Positions 44,289-56,452 are shown, counted from the stretch's first letter. The stretch: 64,000 bases of DNA from Sciurus carolinensis (GCF_902686445.1 NC_062232.1:93048932-93112931); one strand, 5' to 3'. The notes: generated from the sequence alone by a model not told the origin. Numbers and translations: made by a program.

Positions 44289-44443
44289 ACACTTTCATTT
44301 TACAAAGGAGGAAATTAAGACAAGAGAGGAGATGGGACTTGCTTAAAGTCTCTCTAAACCTTTAAATAGTGAACATTGATTTAAATTATTACCATTAAAA
44401 ACTTTTAAGAGGAAGCTAGGCATGGAGGTGCATGCCTGTAATC
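44289..44443. repeat. Local 155-bp direct duplication, copy 1
   Basis: Aligned without gaps to 45200-45354 (offset 911) with about five substitutions. It includes a MIR-like antisense piece (TTTACAAAGGAGGAAATTAA) and the first 30 or so bases of the following B1-dID SINE. Confidence 0.93.
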
Positions 44444-44645
44444 CCAGTGACTTGGGAGACTGAGTCGAGGCAGGAGAATCACAAGTTCAAAGCCAGCCTC
44501 AGCAATTAAGTGAAGCCCTAAGCAACTTTGTGAGACCCTGTCTCAAAATAAAAAAAAAAAGTAAATTAAAAAGGACTGGGTATGTTGCTCAGCAGTTAAG
44601 CACCACTGGGTTCAATCCCCGGTACCAAAACAAAACAAAACAAAA
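44414..44645 (+). repeat. B1-dID composite SINE
   Basis: GCTAGGCATGGAGGTGCATG, CAGGAGAATCACAAGTTCAA, GCCAGCCTCAGCAATTAAGT, ACCCTGTCTCAAAATAAAAA, then the ID-like AAGGACTGGGTATGTTGCTC and CCCGGTACC with an (AAAAC)n tail. Full length. Confidence 0.93.
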
Positions 44646-44664
44646 CCTTCTAAGGTTATTAATA

Positions 44665-44870
44665 GTTAATTTTTGAGTACTCATTATATACTAGGCACTG
44701 TTCTACCTGCTTCTTATTTAATTCCCATAGTAACTGTAGGGTAGATATTATTATCCCCATCTTATAAATGAAGGAACTAGAACCCAAGAAGTTTTGGAAA
44801 TTGTCCAAGGTCTCACAGGTAACTGTAGAGTTGGTATTAGAACTCAGAGAGATTGGCTCCAGAGCTTAAG
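44665..44870 (-). repeat. MIR SINE
   Basis: TATACTAGGCACTGTTCTAC, TTATAAATGAAGGAACTAGA and CAAGGTCTCACAGGTAACTG are antisense MIR blocks. Confidence 0.85.
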
Positions 44871-45199
44871 CACACTATGCATCCTCTCTCCAACAGACAG
44901 AGCAGGATTAGTAAACTAAACTTCAGCAAACTCTATCCTTTGAATTCCCTGCTCAAAAATTCACATTGAGTTTTGATTCAACAATCCTTTATCTTGAGTA
45001 GCTTCACTGATGTTTAGGAAGTCACAACTATGGTGAAATGAGAACCTCAACTCACCAACCACACTTGCATTACTACTTATAGACTCTATCTCATTGAGTT
45101 TAATCTGCCATTTTGGAAGGTTATTCAGCATTAATGAAATGCATTTGATGCTATTCTGTGCATAACCCATGTAATTATCTCTGCCCTCTAACAAATTTT
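44871..45199. other. Unassigned sequence between duplication copies
   Basis: A minus ORF of 77 codons at 44961-45194 has no known domain. Confidence 0.35.
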
Positions 45200-45354
45200 A
45201 CACTTTCATTTTACAAAGGAGGAAATTAAGACAAGAGAGGAGATGGGACTTGCTTAAAGTCTCTCTAAACCTTTAAATAGTGAAAACTGATTTAAATTAT
45301 TACCATTAAAAACTTTTAAGAGGAAGCTGGGCATGGAGGTGCACGCCTATAATC
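45200..45354. repeat. Local 155-bp direct duplication, copy 2
   Basis: Second copy of 44289-44443. It ends inside the B1-dID head, after GCACGCCTATAATC, and continues into unrelated unique sequence, so only the SINE start was copied. Confidence 0.93.
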
Positions 45355-48300
45355 TCTGAAGTTACCATTGGCAGCACAGCTTCTCTTTGCATACTGCTAT
45401 TTTGGTTGCTAAAGTCTCTGGTTCCATTTCTAGAAATGTTCAAAATTTTTCATATAAAATTAATTCAAATAGTGTGGTTCAGGGTATTCACTCAGTGGGC
45501 AAGGTAGTTTTTCAGAGCTTCAGAGTTACATCATGCAGGAGTTTGGGAGATGGAAGGTGAGGAAGGTGTAGAAAAGAGTCCAACAAAGAAACCAATGGTT
45601 CTCTGATGACTCAAAAACCCTGTGCCCATTCCTCCCAGTATCAACTCAGTCTAGAGTGTCTGAGTGTCTAGTGTGCCTTCCTCAGAACAAGGTTAAGCTA
45701 GGGCATTAACTTCATATTCTACAAAATGTCAGAGTAGCTCTCATAGAGAATAGCTATGGACAATGTTGATAGTTCACAAAAGAAACTTCATGGAAATGTT
45801 TCAGTCAAAGGAGGACTAAGCAAAAATTTTGCTCTGAGAAAGAATAAGAGAAATTGTATTAAGTTCTGAGAAAATTAATTTTTATGGAATCTTATTTAGA
45901 ATCTGATCCTTACAGGGTTCTGATTGATTTGCAATGCGAAGAATAAAATGACCAAATCTTCAAGCTGAAAGATACTGGGGACTGAACAATTCCATCTTTC
46001 TTCCTTTCTAGTCCTGACAAGGGGCAGAAAAATAGATGTTCCAAAGTTGAGTCTAAAACTTGGAAACATATCTTTGGTAAGGATGCTGTTTTTAAAAGTT
46101 TTGAATTTAAATCCTTTGGTTGGGTGTGTCTCTATTGATCACCATCGTTCTCACCACTCCCAATTGTCTCCTACCCAACAGTTTCACACATTTATGTATC
46201 TGTTCCCTGAAGAAATTTACCTTTGCAACCCTTGAAAAACAACCTCAGAGTGGTGAAATTTTATACCAATATAGGGACAGATGACCATTTAGGGCCACAT
46301 GCAGCTATTCATAACTTGAAATGAGAATAAAAGATACTTCTCTTATGAATTAAAGTGAAGTTTTGAGTAATAATGCCTTTGAAGGGTTCATGACTTAACA
46401 CTTTTCATTACTGATATATATGAGAGTGTTCATATTCATAAATTTATTATAATAAGTTATTTGGATATATTTAGTATAATCAGTTACACATTTGAAGTGA
46501 AGCATCTTATCTGAGTTCCTTTGTCAAAGACATCGGTACCTTCTGGTTTCTGTGTCTATTAGGACTGATCTCCCTGGTTTAGGTCAATGTTTCTCTCCTG
46601 AGGAAATGTATGAACATGTAAGAATTTCCAAGTGGAAGTTCCCACTTGGAAGTATGTTGATGGTATGAATGACCAAAAATGTATTGGTTGAGCCAACTAC
46701 CAACAGAGCCTATTTGGAAAGAATTCCCAAGAAAGGGTTGGTTTGTTAGCTGCAATTTGCTTTCTCTTTGAACTCATGTCTTCACAGATCCCCTGTGACA
46801 TAAGGAAAATAGAACCTGTCTTTTTTGGTTTTCTTATTTTGTGGACTTATAGATGAAAATGCTTGATGGCTTAATCTTAGCATTCCCCTGAACCCTCCAA
46901 CAACTGGTCTTTTTCCAGACCTTCATTTTCTGTTTCCTCTTTAGAAATTTCCTTCCAAGATTGAGGGAAATACTTCCTGGGTGTCCTGTGTCCTGATTTG
47001 TATCTAATTTAGCTTGCAGGCTGTCAGAACTGGTCTATGACTGTTTATTAATTAAGAACCCACAGGATTTCTTGGATGGAACCAAGCTATGTTTACATGT
47101 CTACAGCCAATTTCATTTTGATCAAATTTGTGCTGAAGGGTATAGGACAGGTGGTAAAAAAGAGAAAAAAAAAGTTGACAGAAGGTATCTTCATCTCTTA
47201 GTGAATACCACCAGTCAGCCCTGTCAGATACCACATGCTGCACAAAGTCTATGTGGTGTGCTTAGGGATGATCCCTAGGTATTACAACAGACTTATTTCT
47301 ATAGGAGGCCAGGTACAAGTTGAACCTAAGGGATAATGCAAAACCACATCTGAAGAAGAACACTGGGGGGAAAACTGAGGACTATATTAATCTTCAGATC
47401 TAAGATGAAGATGGTACCTGAAACAGAGCTGAAGCAAAAGAGGAGCTAGGTGGAGGCAGAACAGATCAGGAAGCAATCTCCTTGAGAGTCTCTGGTATCT
47501 GGTTTTGGGTTAGGGCTGTGGTTGTACATTTAATTCGAATTCTCCAACGAGGCAGGGAAGAGCAACATTTACCAAGGCCACTAATGAACTTGGACACAAA
47601 CAAACGCACACACACACCTCAGAAGCAAGAGAGGGGGAGAGAGAGAGATTGGTCTAGTGGGAGAGTTAGGGATATAAGCAGAGAGGAAATAGTGGGAGAG
47701 GGAGGGAAAGAGAATAAAGGAAAAAACCCAAAAGCAGGTTATTCTGGTGCTAGACACCTCTTTGCTTTCCTTTATGCTAATCCACAATCTGTAAGCAACC
47801 CTAAAGTGAATTCCTAACTGGAAGTCATTGAGAATTTTGAATTAGTTCTGTCTAAAACCAACAACAGTTTATTTCAATGATATGGTTGTTTGATTTTACT
47901 TTATGAGTTATTGTCATCTTTCTTTTCCCTGTACATTTTAGGTATTCTTCATATCTCCAGGATATCACCATTTAATTAGCACCAATATGTTTTCCTTCTA
48001 GACCTGGAATTCAATTGTATTAAGATAGCCAACTTATTTTACTCTTACCCAGCTTCATTTAGACTATTTTGAGTCTGCCAGACAGTAATTTTCTCCCAAA
48101 GCAATATGATTTCTGACTGGAAATATTCTGTTATAAAAAGAATACAAAAATATTTATTGCCTTTCTACTATGTGAAAGGCAATATATTATTTGCAGGGGG
48201 TGGAATGAGAAGTCAAAAACTACAGCCTCTCAAGAAGTTTACAGTCTACTTGGGAGGAGAAAATGTTTAAACAAAAAATTATGGCTAATTATATTATAAG

Positions 48301-48419
48301 GGAATCATTAAAAAGGCTAATTGTGATCTTTAGACACTGCACAAGGACTCAGAAGAGGGAACAATCATCAAAAACTGAGAAAGCTAGCAAAGGTTTTAAA
48401 ATGCTACATAGTAGACTTA
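45355..48419. other. Long largely unique stretch
   Basis: About 3 kb with no recognised transposon. It contains an AG-rich tract (47628-47712), a short CA patch (47607-47617) and weak MIR/L2-like text at 48145-48250. ORFs such as 47482-47817 (+, 111 codons) run through low-complexity purine sequence and lack domains. Confidence 0.4.
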
Positions 48420-48527
48420 TGTATGTATGTGTGTGTGTGCGTTATATATAAAAATACAAATATATACTATATGTAATATATATATATATATACATATATA
48501 GGTATATATATATATATATATATATTT
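48420..48527. repeat. Compound GT/AT microsatellite
   Basis: GTATGTATGTGTGTGTGTGC is followed by mixed ATATAC and long TA runs (48475-48500, 48503-48525). Confidence 0.95.
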
Positions 48528-48644
48528 GTTGGGTGAGATGGATTTGAGCTGAATCTTGAAGGATGGATAGTATTTAAAGAGGCAATTTAGAGCAAGAACT
48601 ATATTCTTGATAGGCTACCTGGTTTGAATATGGATAGTATCCCT

Positions 48645-48897
48645 TGTTATGGTGTGAATATAAAGTGTTCCCTAGAGACTCATGTGTTGGAGGCTTGGTG
48701 ACCAATGCAACAATATTCAGAGGTGGGGATTTGGAGAAGTGATTAGATCATGAGGGATTTGATCTTCTCAATGGATTAATCCATTAAGGGATCCATAACC
48801 AATGGCATTATTGGAGGTGGTGGAGACTTCAGGAGGTGGGGCTTAGTTGGTGGAAGTAGGTCACTGGGGGTGTGCCCTGGAAGGATACTTCTTGTTC
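48645..48897 (+). mobile_element. MaLR LTR, 3' part missing
   Basis: TGTTATGGTGTGAATATAAA, GACTCATGTGTTGGAGGCTT and GATTAGATCATGAGGGATTT are 5' MaLR LTR sequence. It stops where a pyrimidine tract begins and no polyadenylation end is present. Confidence 0.75.
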
Positions 48898-48968
48898 TGG
48901 TCTCTCTCCCTCCCTCCCTCTCCTTCCTTCCTTCCTTCTTTCCTTCCTCCCTCTCTCCCTCCCTCCCT
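48898..48968. repeat. Pyrimidine simple repeat (TCCC/TTCC)n
   Basis: Runs of CTCTCTCCCTCC and TTCCTTCCTTCC over 71 bases. A + strand ORF at 48870-49190 (poly-S/P/L) arises from this tract. Confidence 0.95.
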
Positions 48969-50234
48969 AGAGGTCATGGGGAAACATTTGAAGGTTATCA
49001 ACAAAGGGTAAGGTCAAAGGAGGATGAATCTGGTAACTGTGCAGAATGGATTGATAAGGAGACACCAGAGGCAGTTAGACTAGTGAGGTGGCTCAGGCAG
49101 CAGATGAGTGCTATATCTATGGTAATACCAGTGGGAAAATACCGTAAGATAGGCAACCAAAAATGTAGAAGAAAAGTGAATAAGACTTAGTGACTTGATT
49201 ACATATATGGGTCAAAGGAGAAGTGGAAAGTAAGATGAATCAGACTTGTAGTGCATGAGACCAAGGAACAGTGGCAGCATCCCTGGAAATGTTTCTTCTG
49301 TTTGCATGGTGTTGAATGGTGTTTTTGACTAGTTTGCAAATGATGAGTCTAAGATAATTATTTTTATTGACTATTTAAGTCCATATCATTGCATCTTGGG
49401 ACTTTGGGGCTTGAAGGGATCTAGAAATTCTGGACTTCCTTGTTTGACTCTGGTCTACAGTCAGGGAAAATCCAGACTCTGACAAATCAATTCCATTGTG
49501 CCTTGATTCATCTCTCTTGTTACTTTATTCCTTGCTAGTCTATTGATTCTTCCCAGGCTTACCTTTCTAGGCAATCTACTTAGGGACTGAAAAAGTTTTA
49601 TTTATTCCCTAAATTCCTCCTCACTCACCTGTGCACCATTGTCTCTGCTTGATTTTAATACATGTCTTTCATGCTCATTTTTGGGCTTTGAGAACTATCC
49701 ACATTGAACTATACACATTTTTGCTGTCTTTTTCCATACCACTGGAGGCACCAGCCCTGGACAACTAATGACACCTTTATTTTTATTGAATTAATTTAAA
49801 TAAAAGAGCCCTTTCACCTGTAGAGAAGGATATAGGAAGATTTTCTTTCCCTTTGCTCACAGGGGCTTGGATTTAGTGTTGAATGCTTGAATAAATTCCT
49901 TGAAGCAAAAGAGATATCAGGGAAAGATATAGGAAAGGCTGAAAGAATGTCAGGTATCATATAAAGATATGCTTAACATTTTTAAGTATTTACTTATTCC
50001 AAATTCATTTAAAATAAGTTCATTTGTCTACAAACCAGCATACTTCCTGCCTCGCCCAATACATGCACACTAAAAATTAAGATAGGTCTGTGGTCACTTC
50101 TGTCACTTATAGGAAAGTAAATGAAGGCAGAGCAAAATTGCAGCTTTAATTGGAACAATGATGGATTAGGAACTAGAGCCCAGAGATGTTGGTGCATGAA
50201 ATTATAATATATTTTGCTCATAGTTTATTTTAAA
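48969..50234. other. Unassigned unique sequence
   Basis: No defensible repeat. About 49405-49475 faintly resembles old MIR-like tails. Confidence 0.35.
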
Positions 50235-50372
50235 AAGTATTTTCATACTCTGTACCTCATTTGCTCTTTATAGCTTTCTTATGTTGTAGATCAGGTAGAT
50301 ATCATTATGTCTCAAGCTATGCAGAAGATAAATTACTTGCCCAAGGTCACTGAGCAATTTAGCAGCAATGTG
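50235..50372 (-). repeat. MIR fragment
   Basis: AAATTACTTGCCCAAGGTCA followed by CTGAGCAATTTAGCAG in antisense MIR order. Confidence 0.7.
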
Positions 50373-50859
50373 CTTTCTCCTTATTCTTAATCTTTATTTT
50401 CCTCTGAAGAGGAAAGGCTACTGCCAAGCTTTGTTTTGGGTCTCAGTAGTCAGTCAACAAGGGCAGGGGGTAACTAGAAGAGAAAGTAATTTCTGCAATT
50501 TAAACACTATGGAACTGTTGGCGACTGTGCTAGCTCCACATACGCCTCAAAACTGGCTTCAGAAATAGGAAGGATGCACCAGGGTTTTTGGCTCAACCCC
50601 TTGAGAATTCCCTCTGCCTTATCCAAAGTCACTGACTGATATTTTCTAAGCATCTAAAAATGCATCAGAAATAATCTCCCTAAGGAAAAGTTTAGATATT
50701 GTATCACAGAAAGGTAAGTCATCTCTTTTTACATGAAGACAGAGAGTTCCCTTTCAACATAGGATGGACCAAATCATGATCTAGGTGATTTAAAAAAGAT
50801 CCATCTCACTCACTCGCATTGTTTTAATGATTGATTTGTACAACATTGAATATCAAATC
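50373..50859. other. Unassigned unique sequence
   Basis: No recognised repeat. Confidence 0.35.
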
Positions 50860-51310
50860 TATTCTCCCTCTATTCCTCTCTCCTGAGCTTAAGATTGATG
50901 TCAAACTGACTACTGGACACCACCACTGGCATGTAATCTCTCTATACATAATTCAAATTTAGTGTGTCCAATCCCAAATCCATCATCACTCCCATGATAC
51001 ACTACCTCACATATTTCATAACTGTTTTTTGTAATGCCATCTATCCAGTTTTCCAGGCCAGAAATCTGGAAGTCATTCTTGAATCCCCCTTTTCTATTAC
51101 TGTACCACATCCTATCATCAAGAGCTACCATATCATATCATGCTGTCATATCATTCCCTTCTCTCCACTCCTATTGCTATTGGCTGGGTTCAGGCTCCCA
51201 ATGACTTGTGACCAACCAGTGCTCTTGGTTCCAGTCAATCCTTCCCTTGTCACCTCTCTTCTGAGTATTACCCATGTGGGGTCTCTGAGCCCAGTTGTAT
51301 CAGGGAGGAA
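50860..51310 (+). repeat. L2 LINE ORF2 remnant
   Basis: CCAATCCCAAATCCATCATC, CCAGGCCAGAAATCTGGAAG and TCATTCTTGAATCCCCCTTT follow the 3' part of L2 (CR1 clade) reverse transcriptase ORF. The overlapping ORFs (50964-51320 +, 50910-51131 -) do not preserve the L2 frame over their length. Confidence 0.65.
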
Positions 51311-51884
51311 GAGGGGATAAAATAGGAAAAATAATAATAGCCTCAGTAATTATTTTTACATTCCTGTATTTATTTCCTGAGACAACTACTTTGCAACGTT
51401 GCTGGAAAGTGTGCCTGCCATCTCAGCTTTGGCAGGTCAATTACATTACTGCTTTAATGATTCCAGAGCTATGTTCCTGAGAGGTCATCCTAATTGCCTC
51501 TGCCTTCCCAGCTTGGTGCCAGGGTTTTCCTGTGTATCTAGAGGCTGTGACTGAATAGTAGGAAGGTATTCAGTCTCAGGAGTGCCTTTCCCTCTGCCCA
51601 CTTCCTACCTCCACTGCTCATAGATCACAGTTGTTGAGACCTACTGCTGGCCCTAAGGAGAGCTAGTAAACTCTTCCATTTTTCCAGAGATGGGGAGGGT
51701 AAGACTCAGAGATGAAGCATGGCAGGTGCATGAAACACTCCACTTAACAGTTGAGGGGTCATGCCAGGTGCATCTCACCTGGCCATCTTGCTGTCAAGGT
51801 CACTATATCCTTGAACCTATTTTGAGAAGTTCCTTTATGATCCTTTGGATCTGAGCAGGGAATTGTAAGCATGCTAATGCACAG
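51311..51884. other. Unassigned unique sequence
   Basis: No recognised repeat or exon. Confidence 0.4.
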
Positions 51885-51990
51885 TTTTTCTCTTTATCCT
51901 TAAAATAATACAGTAAGGTAGATGGTGCTATCACCTCATTTTACAGGTGAAGAAACTGAGGCATAGAGAGGTTAAGAAACTTGTTAAAAG
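51885..51990 (-). repeat. MIR fragment
   Basis: CATTTTACAGGTGAAGAAAC followed by TGAGGCATAGAGAGGTTAAG is a strong antisense MIR core. Confidence 0.88.
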
Positions 51991-52429
51991 TATTGGAATT
52001 GTTATCTTTTTATTCCAAACCCATGTATCTTTTGTCATTCTAGGGATGCTTTCTCTGCTTTCCATCACCAAAAAGGGTAGGGATGGGCTGCCTTAACAAC
52101 CTCCCCTTTATATACTCCTCTCTGTTTATGTCTTTCCTGATGTCTCCAGTGCCTTCTAGCTGTAGAGAAGGCCTGAGAAGGATACTATATGTGAAACCTC
52201 CTTTCTCCACCCTTCCAGAGAGAAAAGGAGCTGTCATCATCATCCCATTTAATATACAAAGACCTTGAAGCATGACTTCCACAAAATTAGGCTTGAACCA
52301 TTCTCTACACTTACAATTTGTAAGGCCTTGGCAGGTAATAATCTCCCTGAGCTTACTTCCTCTTCATCAGTTTAAAACAGATTTGTTAAGTAAGATACTT
52401 CATGTAAACTGTATACTGTATTTATCATG
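51991..52429. other. Unassigned unique sequence
   Basis: ORFs on both strands (52040-52282) have no recognised domain. Confidence 0.35.
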
Positions 52430-52620
52430 AGCCAGTTTGGGTGTTAAGCACTTATTTAATCCTCCCAAGGACTCTGTAGGACAGCACTACTATTATCCTC
52501 ATTTTACAAATGCTTCTAAACTGAGGGTCAGAGTGGTTGAGTGCCTTGCTTAAGGTCATACTTCTAGTAAGTACCAGAGCTAGGGCTTAAGCCTAGGACT
52601 GTTGATTTCTGTGGTAGTAC
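52430..52620 (-). repeat. MIR SINE
   Basis: GGTGTTAAGCACTTATTTAA, TTATCCTCATTTTACAAATG and CCTTGCTTAAGGTCATACTT follow antisense MIR. Confidence 0.85.
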
Positions 52621-54249
52621 TCTTGAAAATGATAGGAGGGAAAGTGCTCTGGGAATATGTAGGGCTATCTGAATGCAAAATGGTTCTATATATCCTTTGA
52701 TAAGACCTTCAAATGGGCCTGGAAACCTCTATGTGGAATGTATACTCATCTGGCCAGGATGAGATGTGAAAAATGCCTGCAGAAGACCAACTTTGCCTAA
52801 CAAGAGGCTCAAGTGCATATGGAGTCTTTAGAGCTGACCTGGCTAAATGTCAACTGAGCTGTAAGTCTCCAGGGGTCTCAGTGGGCTCCATTTTGGGAAT
52901 ATTGTTTCTTCTTTGCCATCTTGATTCCTAGCCAAAGCATTTTTCCCCTTCATCTTTGGGCTCCTCAGGCAATATCACCTTCCCCTATCTCTATTCTGAC
53001 TTTAGTTGCCCAGATAGGAGTTGGCCTGTTAGCCTTCTGACTTTACCTCTGGAGTCTCAAAGAGCACCAAGCATAACATACCAACTGTTGTAGCATGTGA
53101 TTTGGATCTATGCCAGACACCATAAAACTTGCATCCTGCATCTTACAATTTAAAAGGGATTTTTATTGTTAGGCTCAGGGTGTCCTGAAAGTTACTCAAA
53201 CATCTCTAGTGTTAGTCCCCATCCTTCAACAATATTATTCTCTCTCCATAAAAGTCACACTTTATGTTCTTCCTCAGAGCTATCCAATGCATTATCTGTC
53301 CTTGTAATGTTCCAATGAGGTTTCAGGGAAAGAAATCCAGAAATATCTGGGTAGGCTATGCCATTGTGAAAACTAGATAACACACCAGGCAGGGTAAAGT
53401 TGAACTATCCACAGAGCCTTCTGATAAGACCATGGCCCCAGTGTCAGTGGTTCCAAAGACAGGCTCTTATGGTATAAAATGATTGCCAACGGTGGCACTG
53501 TGTTCTCCAAGTCTTTTGACACAACTTCAAGTCCTCACTCAACTAAATGCTCCATTTCCAGGATTTATACTTCTAGGCTTTTGAGTACCACTAGAGAAAG
53601 TCACATGGCTATACTGACGGATGTTCTGACTTTCCAAGCTCTGCCAAGCCCACAGGGTCATTCTATTCCTCTCAAATCTCCCTGGCCAACTTCTTTTTTG
53701 AAAATACCATAGTCAGTGTTCCACCAAATCCCCCTACTCCTGCCTCTCAACAGAAAAGTTGAGATCTCACAAGGGAAGGAGTCCTTGAGATATGAACTTC
53801 CTCCAAATCATGTCAAGAGTATTTGAGGTTTGAACTTCCTCTACTTCCTCTAGTTCATGTCAAATCATATTCATGTCTAACTATTTTATTTTTTTGAGGA
53901 AGAATTGTTCCTATTCCTTTCTAAGACTAATCTCTCCACTTCTGCTCTTGATCTTCTTCCTCCTACCTCCTCAGGCTGTTGTTCCATTTTATTTCTTCCC
54001 AGATGCTCAATCTTTACTCAGATATCCCCTTCTCAGCCCTTGAATGTATTTGAATCTCTTAATTAAAAATAAAAATTCTCCCCTCATTTGGAGCTACTTC
54101 CTCATCCTCAACTATACTGTGAACATTTTCAAAAGTAGTTTCTATTTGTATAGTCCTCATTTCTAATTCCTTTTGCCACCCATTGTGATTTGACTTCTAT
54201 CTATCCCCATGACTCATTTCTACCACATCAAAACAATAATGTTTCTTAT
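52621..54249. other. Largely unique sequence
   Basis: About 1.6 kb without a recognised transposon. The region 53900-54070 is pyrimidine-rich and may be L2-derived. ORF 53479-53712 is featureless. Confidence 0.4.
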
Positions 54250-54465
54250 GTTCTATGTACCAGAGCCTATGTTAGGCACTTTACACAAATTGTCTATTTG
54301 ATATTCAAAACAATCCATTGTGTACCATTGTAATCACCACCATAAAGATTATGGTAATCTTCTTTGTACAGATGATGGTCCTCAGAACATTTGAGTGACT
54401 TGTTCATGGTCACAAAATTTAGTGAATAGTAAGAGTTGGAACTTGAACTGAGGAAGTCTTATAAT
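54250..54465 (-). repeat. MIR SINE
   Basis: TATGTTAGGCACTTTACACA, TGAGTGACTTGTTCATGGTC and GAGTTGGAACTTGAACTGAG in antisense MIR order. Confidence 0.75.
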
Positions 54466-54475
54466 AGATCCCATA

Positions 54476-54805
54476 CTCTAACCCAAGGGCAAGCAAACTG
54501 ATACTATAAAGGACTAGATATAAAATATCTCATACTTTCATACTATACACTGTTGTTCAGCTCTGCCATTGTAGTAGGAAAAGTGCATATACAACATATA
54601 AATAAATGAGAGTGACTGAATTCCAATAAAAATTTATGGGCATTGAAAATTGAGATTCACATAATTTTCACACCATAAATAAATTCTTTTGATATTTTCA
54701 GGCACTTAAAATTAAAGACCATTTTTTTTCTAGTAGACCACACTAAAACAGGTTGTGGGTTCAATTTTTCCCATGGGTCGTGGTTTGGTGAGCTCTGCTC
54801 TAATC
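54476..54805. mobile_element. hAT (MER1/Charlie-like) element with 8-bp TSDs
   Basis: Element 54484-54797 (314 bp) starts CAAGGGCAAGCAAACTGA and ends GGTTTGGTGAGCTCTG, eroded inverted termini of the CAGGGGTCGGCAAACT type. The internal CAGCTCTGCCATTGTAGTAG and GAATTCCAATAAAAATTTAT match. Flanks CTCTAACC (54476-54483) and CTCTAATC (54798-54805) agree at 7 of 8. No transposase. Confidence 0.85.
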
Positions 54806-55091
54806 ACTACAATATTCAAGGCCCCTAGAATTGTCAAATTCAATGCCTAAAGTTCTTAATACTGATGAACAGTCACTTTTGGTGTGGGGCATTCTCTCAT
54901 GATTTTGAGGCCATCACTCACTCCTAGTTTTCCTTCTATCTCTATGATGGCTCTCTGTGTCTTCTGAAAGTTTTTCTTTCTCCTTTCAATGTTGATATGC
55001 AGAAGGATCGTAGTTGACCTATTTCTTTGTTTGCTTGCCTTGCTACAGTAATTGGTTCTATTTCCAAGACTAACACCTATTTTTAATGTAG

Positions 55092-55325
55092 TAACCGGGA
55101 GCATGAGCTTCGGATTTGTACTTGTGTGGGTTTGAATCCTGACTCCAATACATAACCACTTGCATGACTTTTAGTACATGTTCTGAGCCTTACTTTCAGT
55201 CCTTTTGCAAAAGGGGGAAAAATAGTATTTCCCTCAAAGGGTTGTTGTGAAGGTTAAATGATTAACTATTTAGAAAACTCTTAGAACCATGCCTGTCATA
55301 TAGTATACACTTAATGAAACTTAGT
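55092..55325 (+). repeat. MIR SINE
   Basis: GGGTTTGAATCCTGACTCCA, AGGGTTGTTGTGAAGGTTAA and ACCATGCCTGTCATATAGTA give a near full-length sense MIR. Confidence 0.9.
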
Positions 55326-55429
55326 TATCATCATTATTATGTTATTATTATGGGATGTTGACTCTCTAATCTATACCTCTAGCTCAGACTTTTACTTTCA
55401 GTTCTAGATCCATATATCTAACTGCTTAT

Positions 55430-55960
55430 TTAACATCTGTACTTAGATATTCCATTGGCACCTTGACTTCAGTATGTTCCAAATCCAACTCATCATTCTT
55501 CTCCCACCTCCATATCACTTCACTCTTTTATGGTCTTTTTCTTCCATCATTCAACATTCTTATTAACAGCTTTGCTGTTCTCTTACTTCACTGACAAAAC
55601 TGGGAGTCCAATTTCATGTGAGAAAAAAATGAAACGAAATATCTAGATTTAAAGTCAAGATGAGACTGGACATTTTAAATCTCCCACATTTGAGACTTGA
55701 GATTAGTTATGTGTTGATTTGAATTTTCCCCCTTCTTGTCTTTTCTTATCTTCTTTACTTCATTCTTGTAAGGTAAGTCTCCTCTATCTCCCTTAAATTT
55801 GATGTTCTTGTTTCTGACTCCTCACCTTTGATCATATAAATTCTCTCATCTGAAATGCTCCCCCTGATACATTTCTAAATGTCATCCATCATTCAAGGTC
55901 TAAAACACCCATGAAGTCTTCCTGACTTCTCTAGTCAATAAAATAAGGTATATTTTAAAC
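55430..55960 (+). repeat. L2 LINE ORF2 to 3' region
   Basis: GATATTCCATTGGCACCTTG, CAAATCCAACTCATCATTCT, TCATCTGAAATGCTCCCCCT and CATTCAAGGTCTAAAACACC match L2 in sense order, with internal loss. Confidence 0.7.
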
Positions 55961-56149
55961 TTACTTACTTTTTAAAATTGAATGTCATTATTACATATTT
56001 CATGCTTTTTAATGCTTTCTGTCAAATCAATAAATCGCATTATTTTGGTAGAATATAAGCACCTTAAATTCATAGAGCATGGCATGTTTTTCTTGCTAAT
56101 TCCCTATAATGCCTTCTTAGGTCAAACACTCTTTCTTTTCTTAAATTTT

Positions 56150-56452
56150 TTACTTATTTTTTTCATACATGTATATAGGGTAATAATGTCTGTCTTATAA
56201 TCTACCATCCTTCCCATCCCCACTGCCCCACCACTACCCTCACTTCCCTATGCATAATCCAAAGTTCCTCATTCTTCCCTACCCACCCCACACTATGGAT
56301 CAGCATTTGCTAATCAAAAAAAAAAAAATTCGGCCTTTATTTTTTTGGGGATTGGCTTATTTCACTTAGCATGATATTCTCCAGTTCCATCCATTTACCT
56401 ACAAATGTCATAATTTCATTGTTCTTTAAGGCTGAATAATATTCCACTGCAA
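56150..56452 (-). mobile_element. 5'-truncated L1 3' end
   Basis: TATATAGGGTAATAATGTCT, ATAATCCAAAGTTCCTCATT, TTTCACTTAGCATGATATTC and GGCTGAATAATATTCCACTG are the antisense L1 3' UTR and ORF2 C-terminus. An A-run at 56318-56329 interrupts it. Confidence 0.85.

Noticed and set aside
44289..45354. CRISPR-like or satellite repeat array
   Set aside because: Only two copies exist, 911 bases apart and carrying a SINE piece; this is a local duplication in a mammalian genome.
48870..49190. 106-codon ORF
   Set aside because: It starts in a MaLR LTR and runs through a pyrimidine tract; no domain or conserved frame is apparent.
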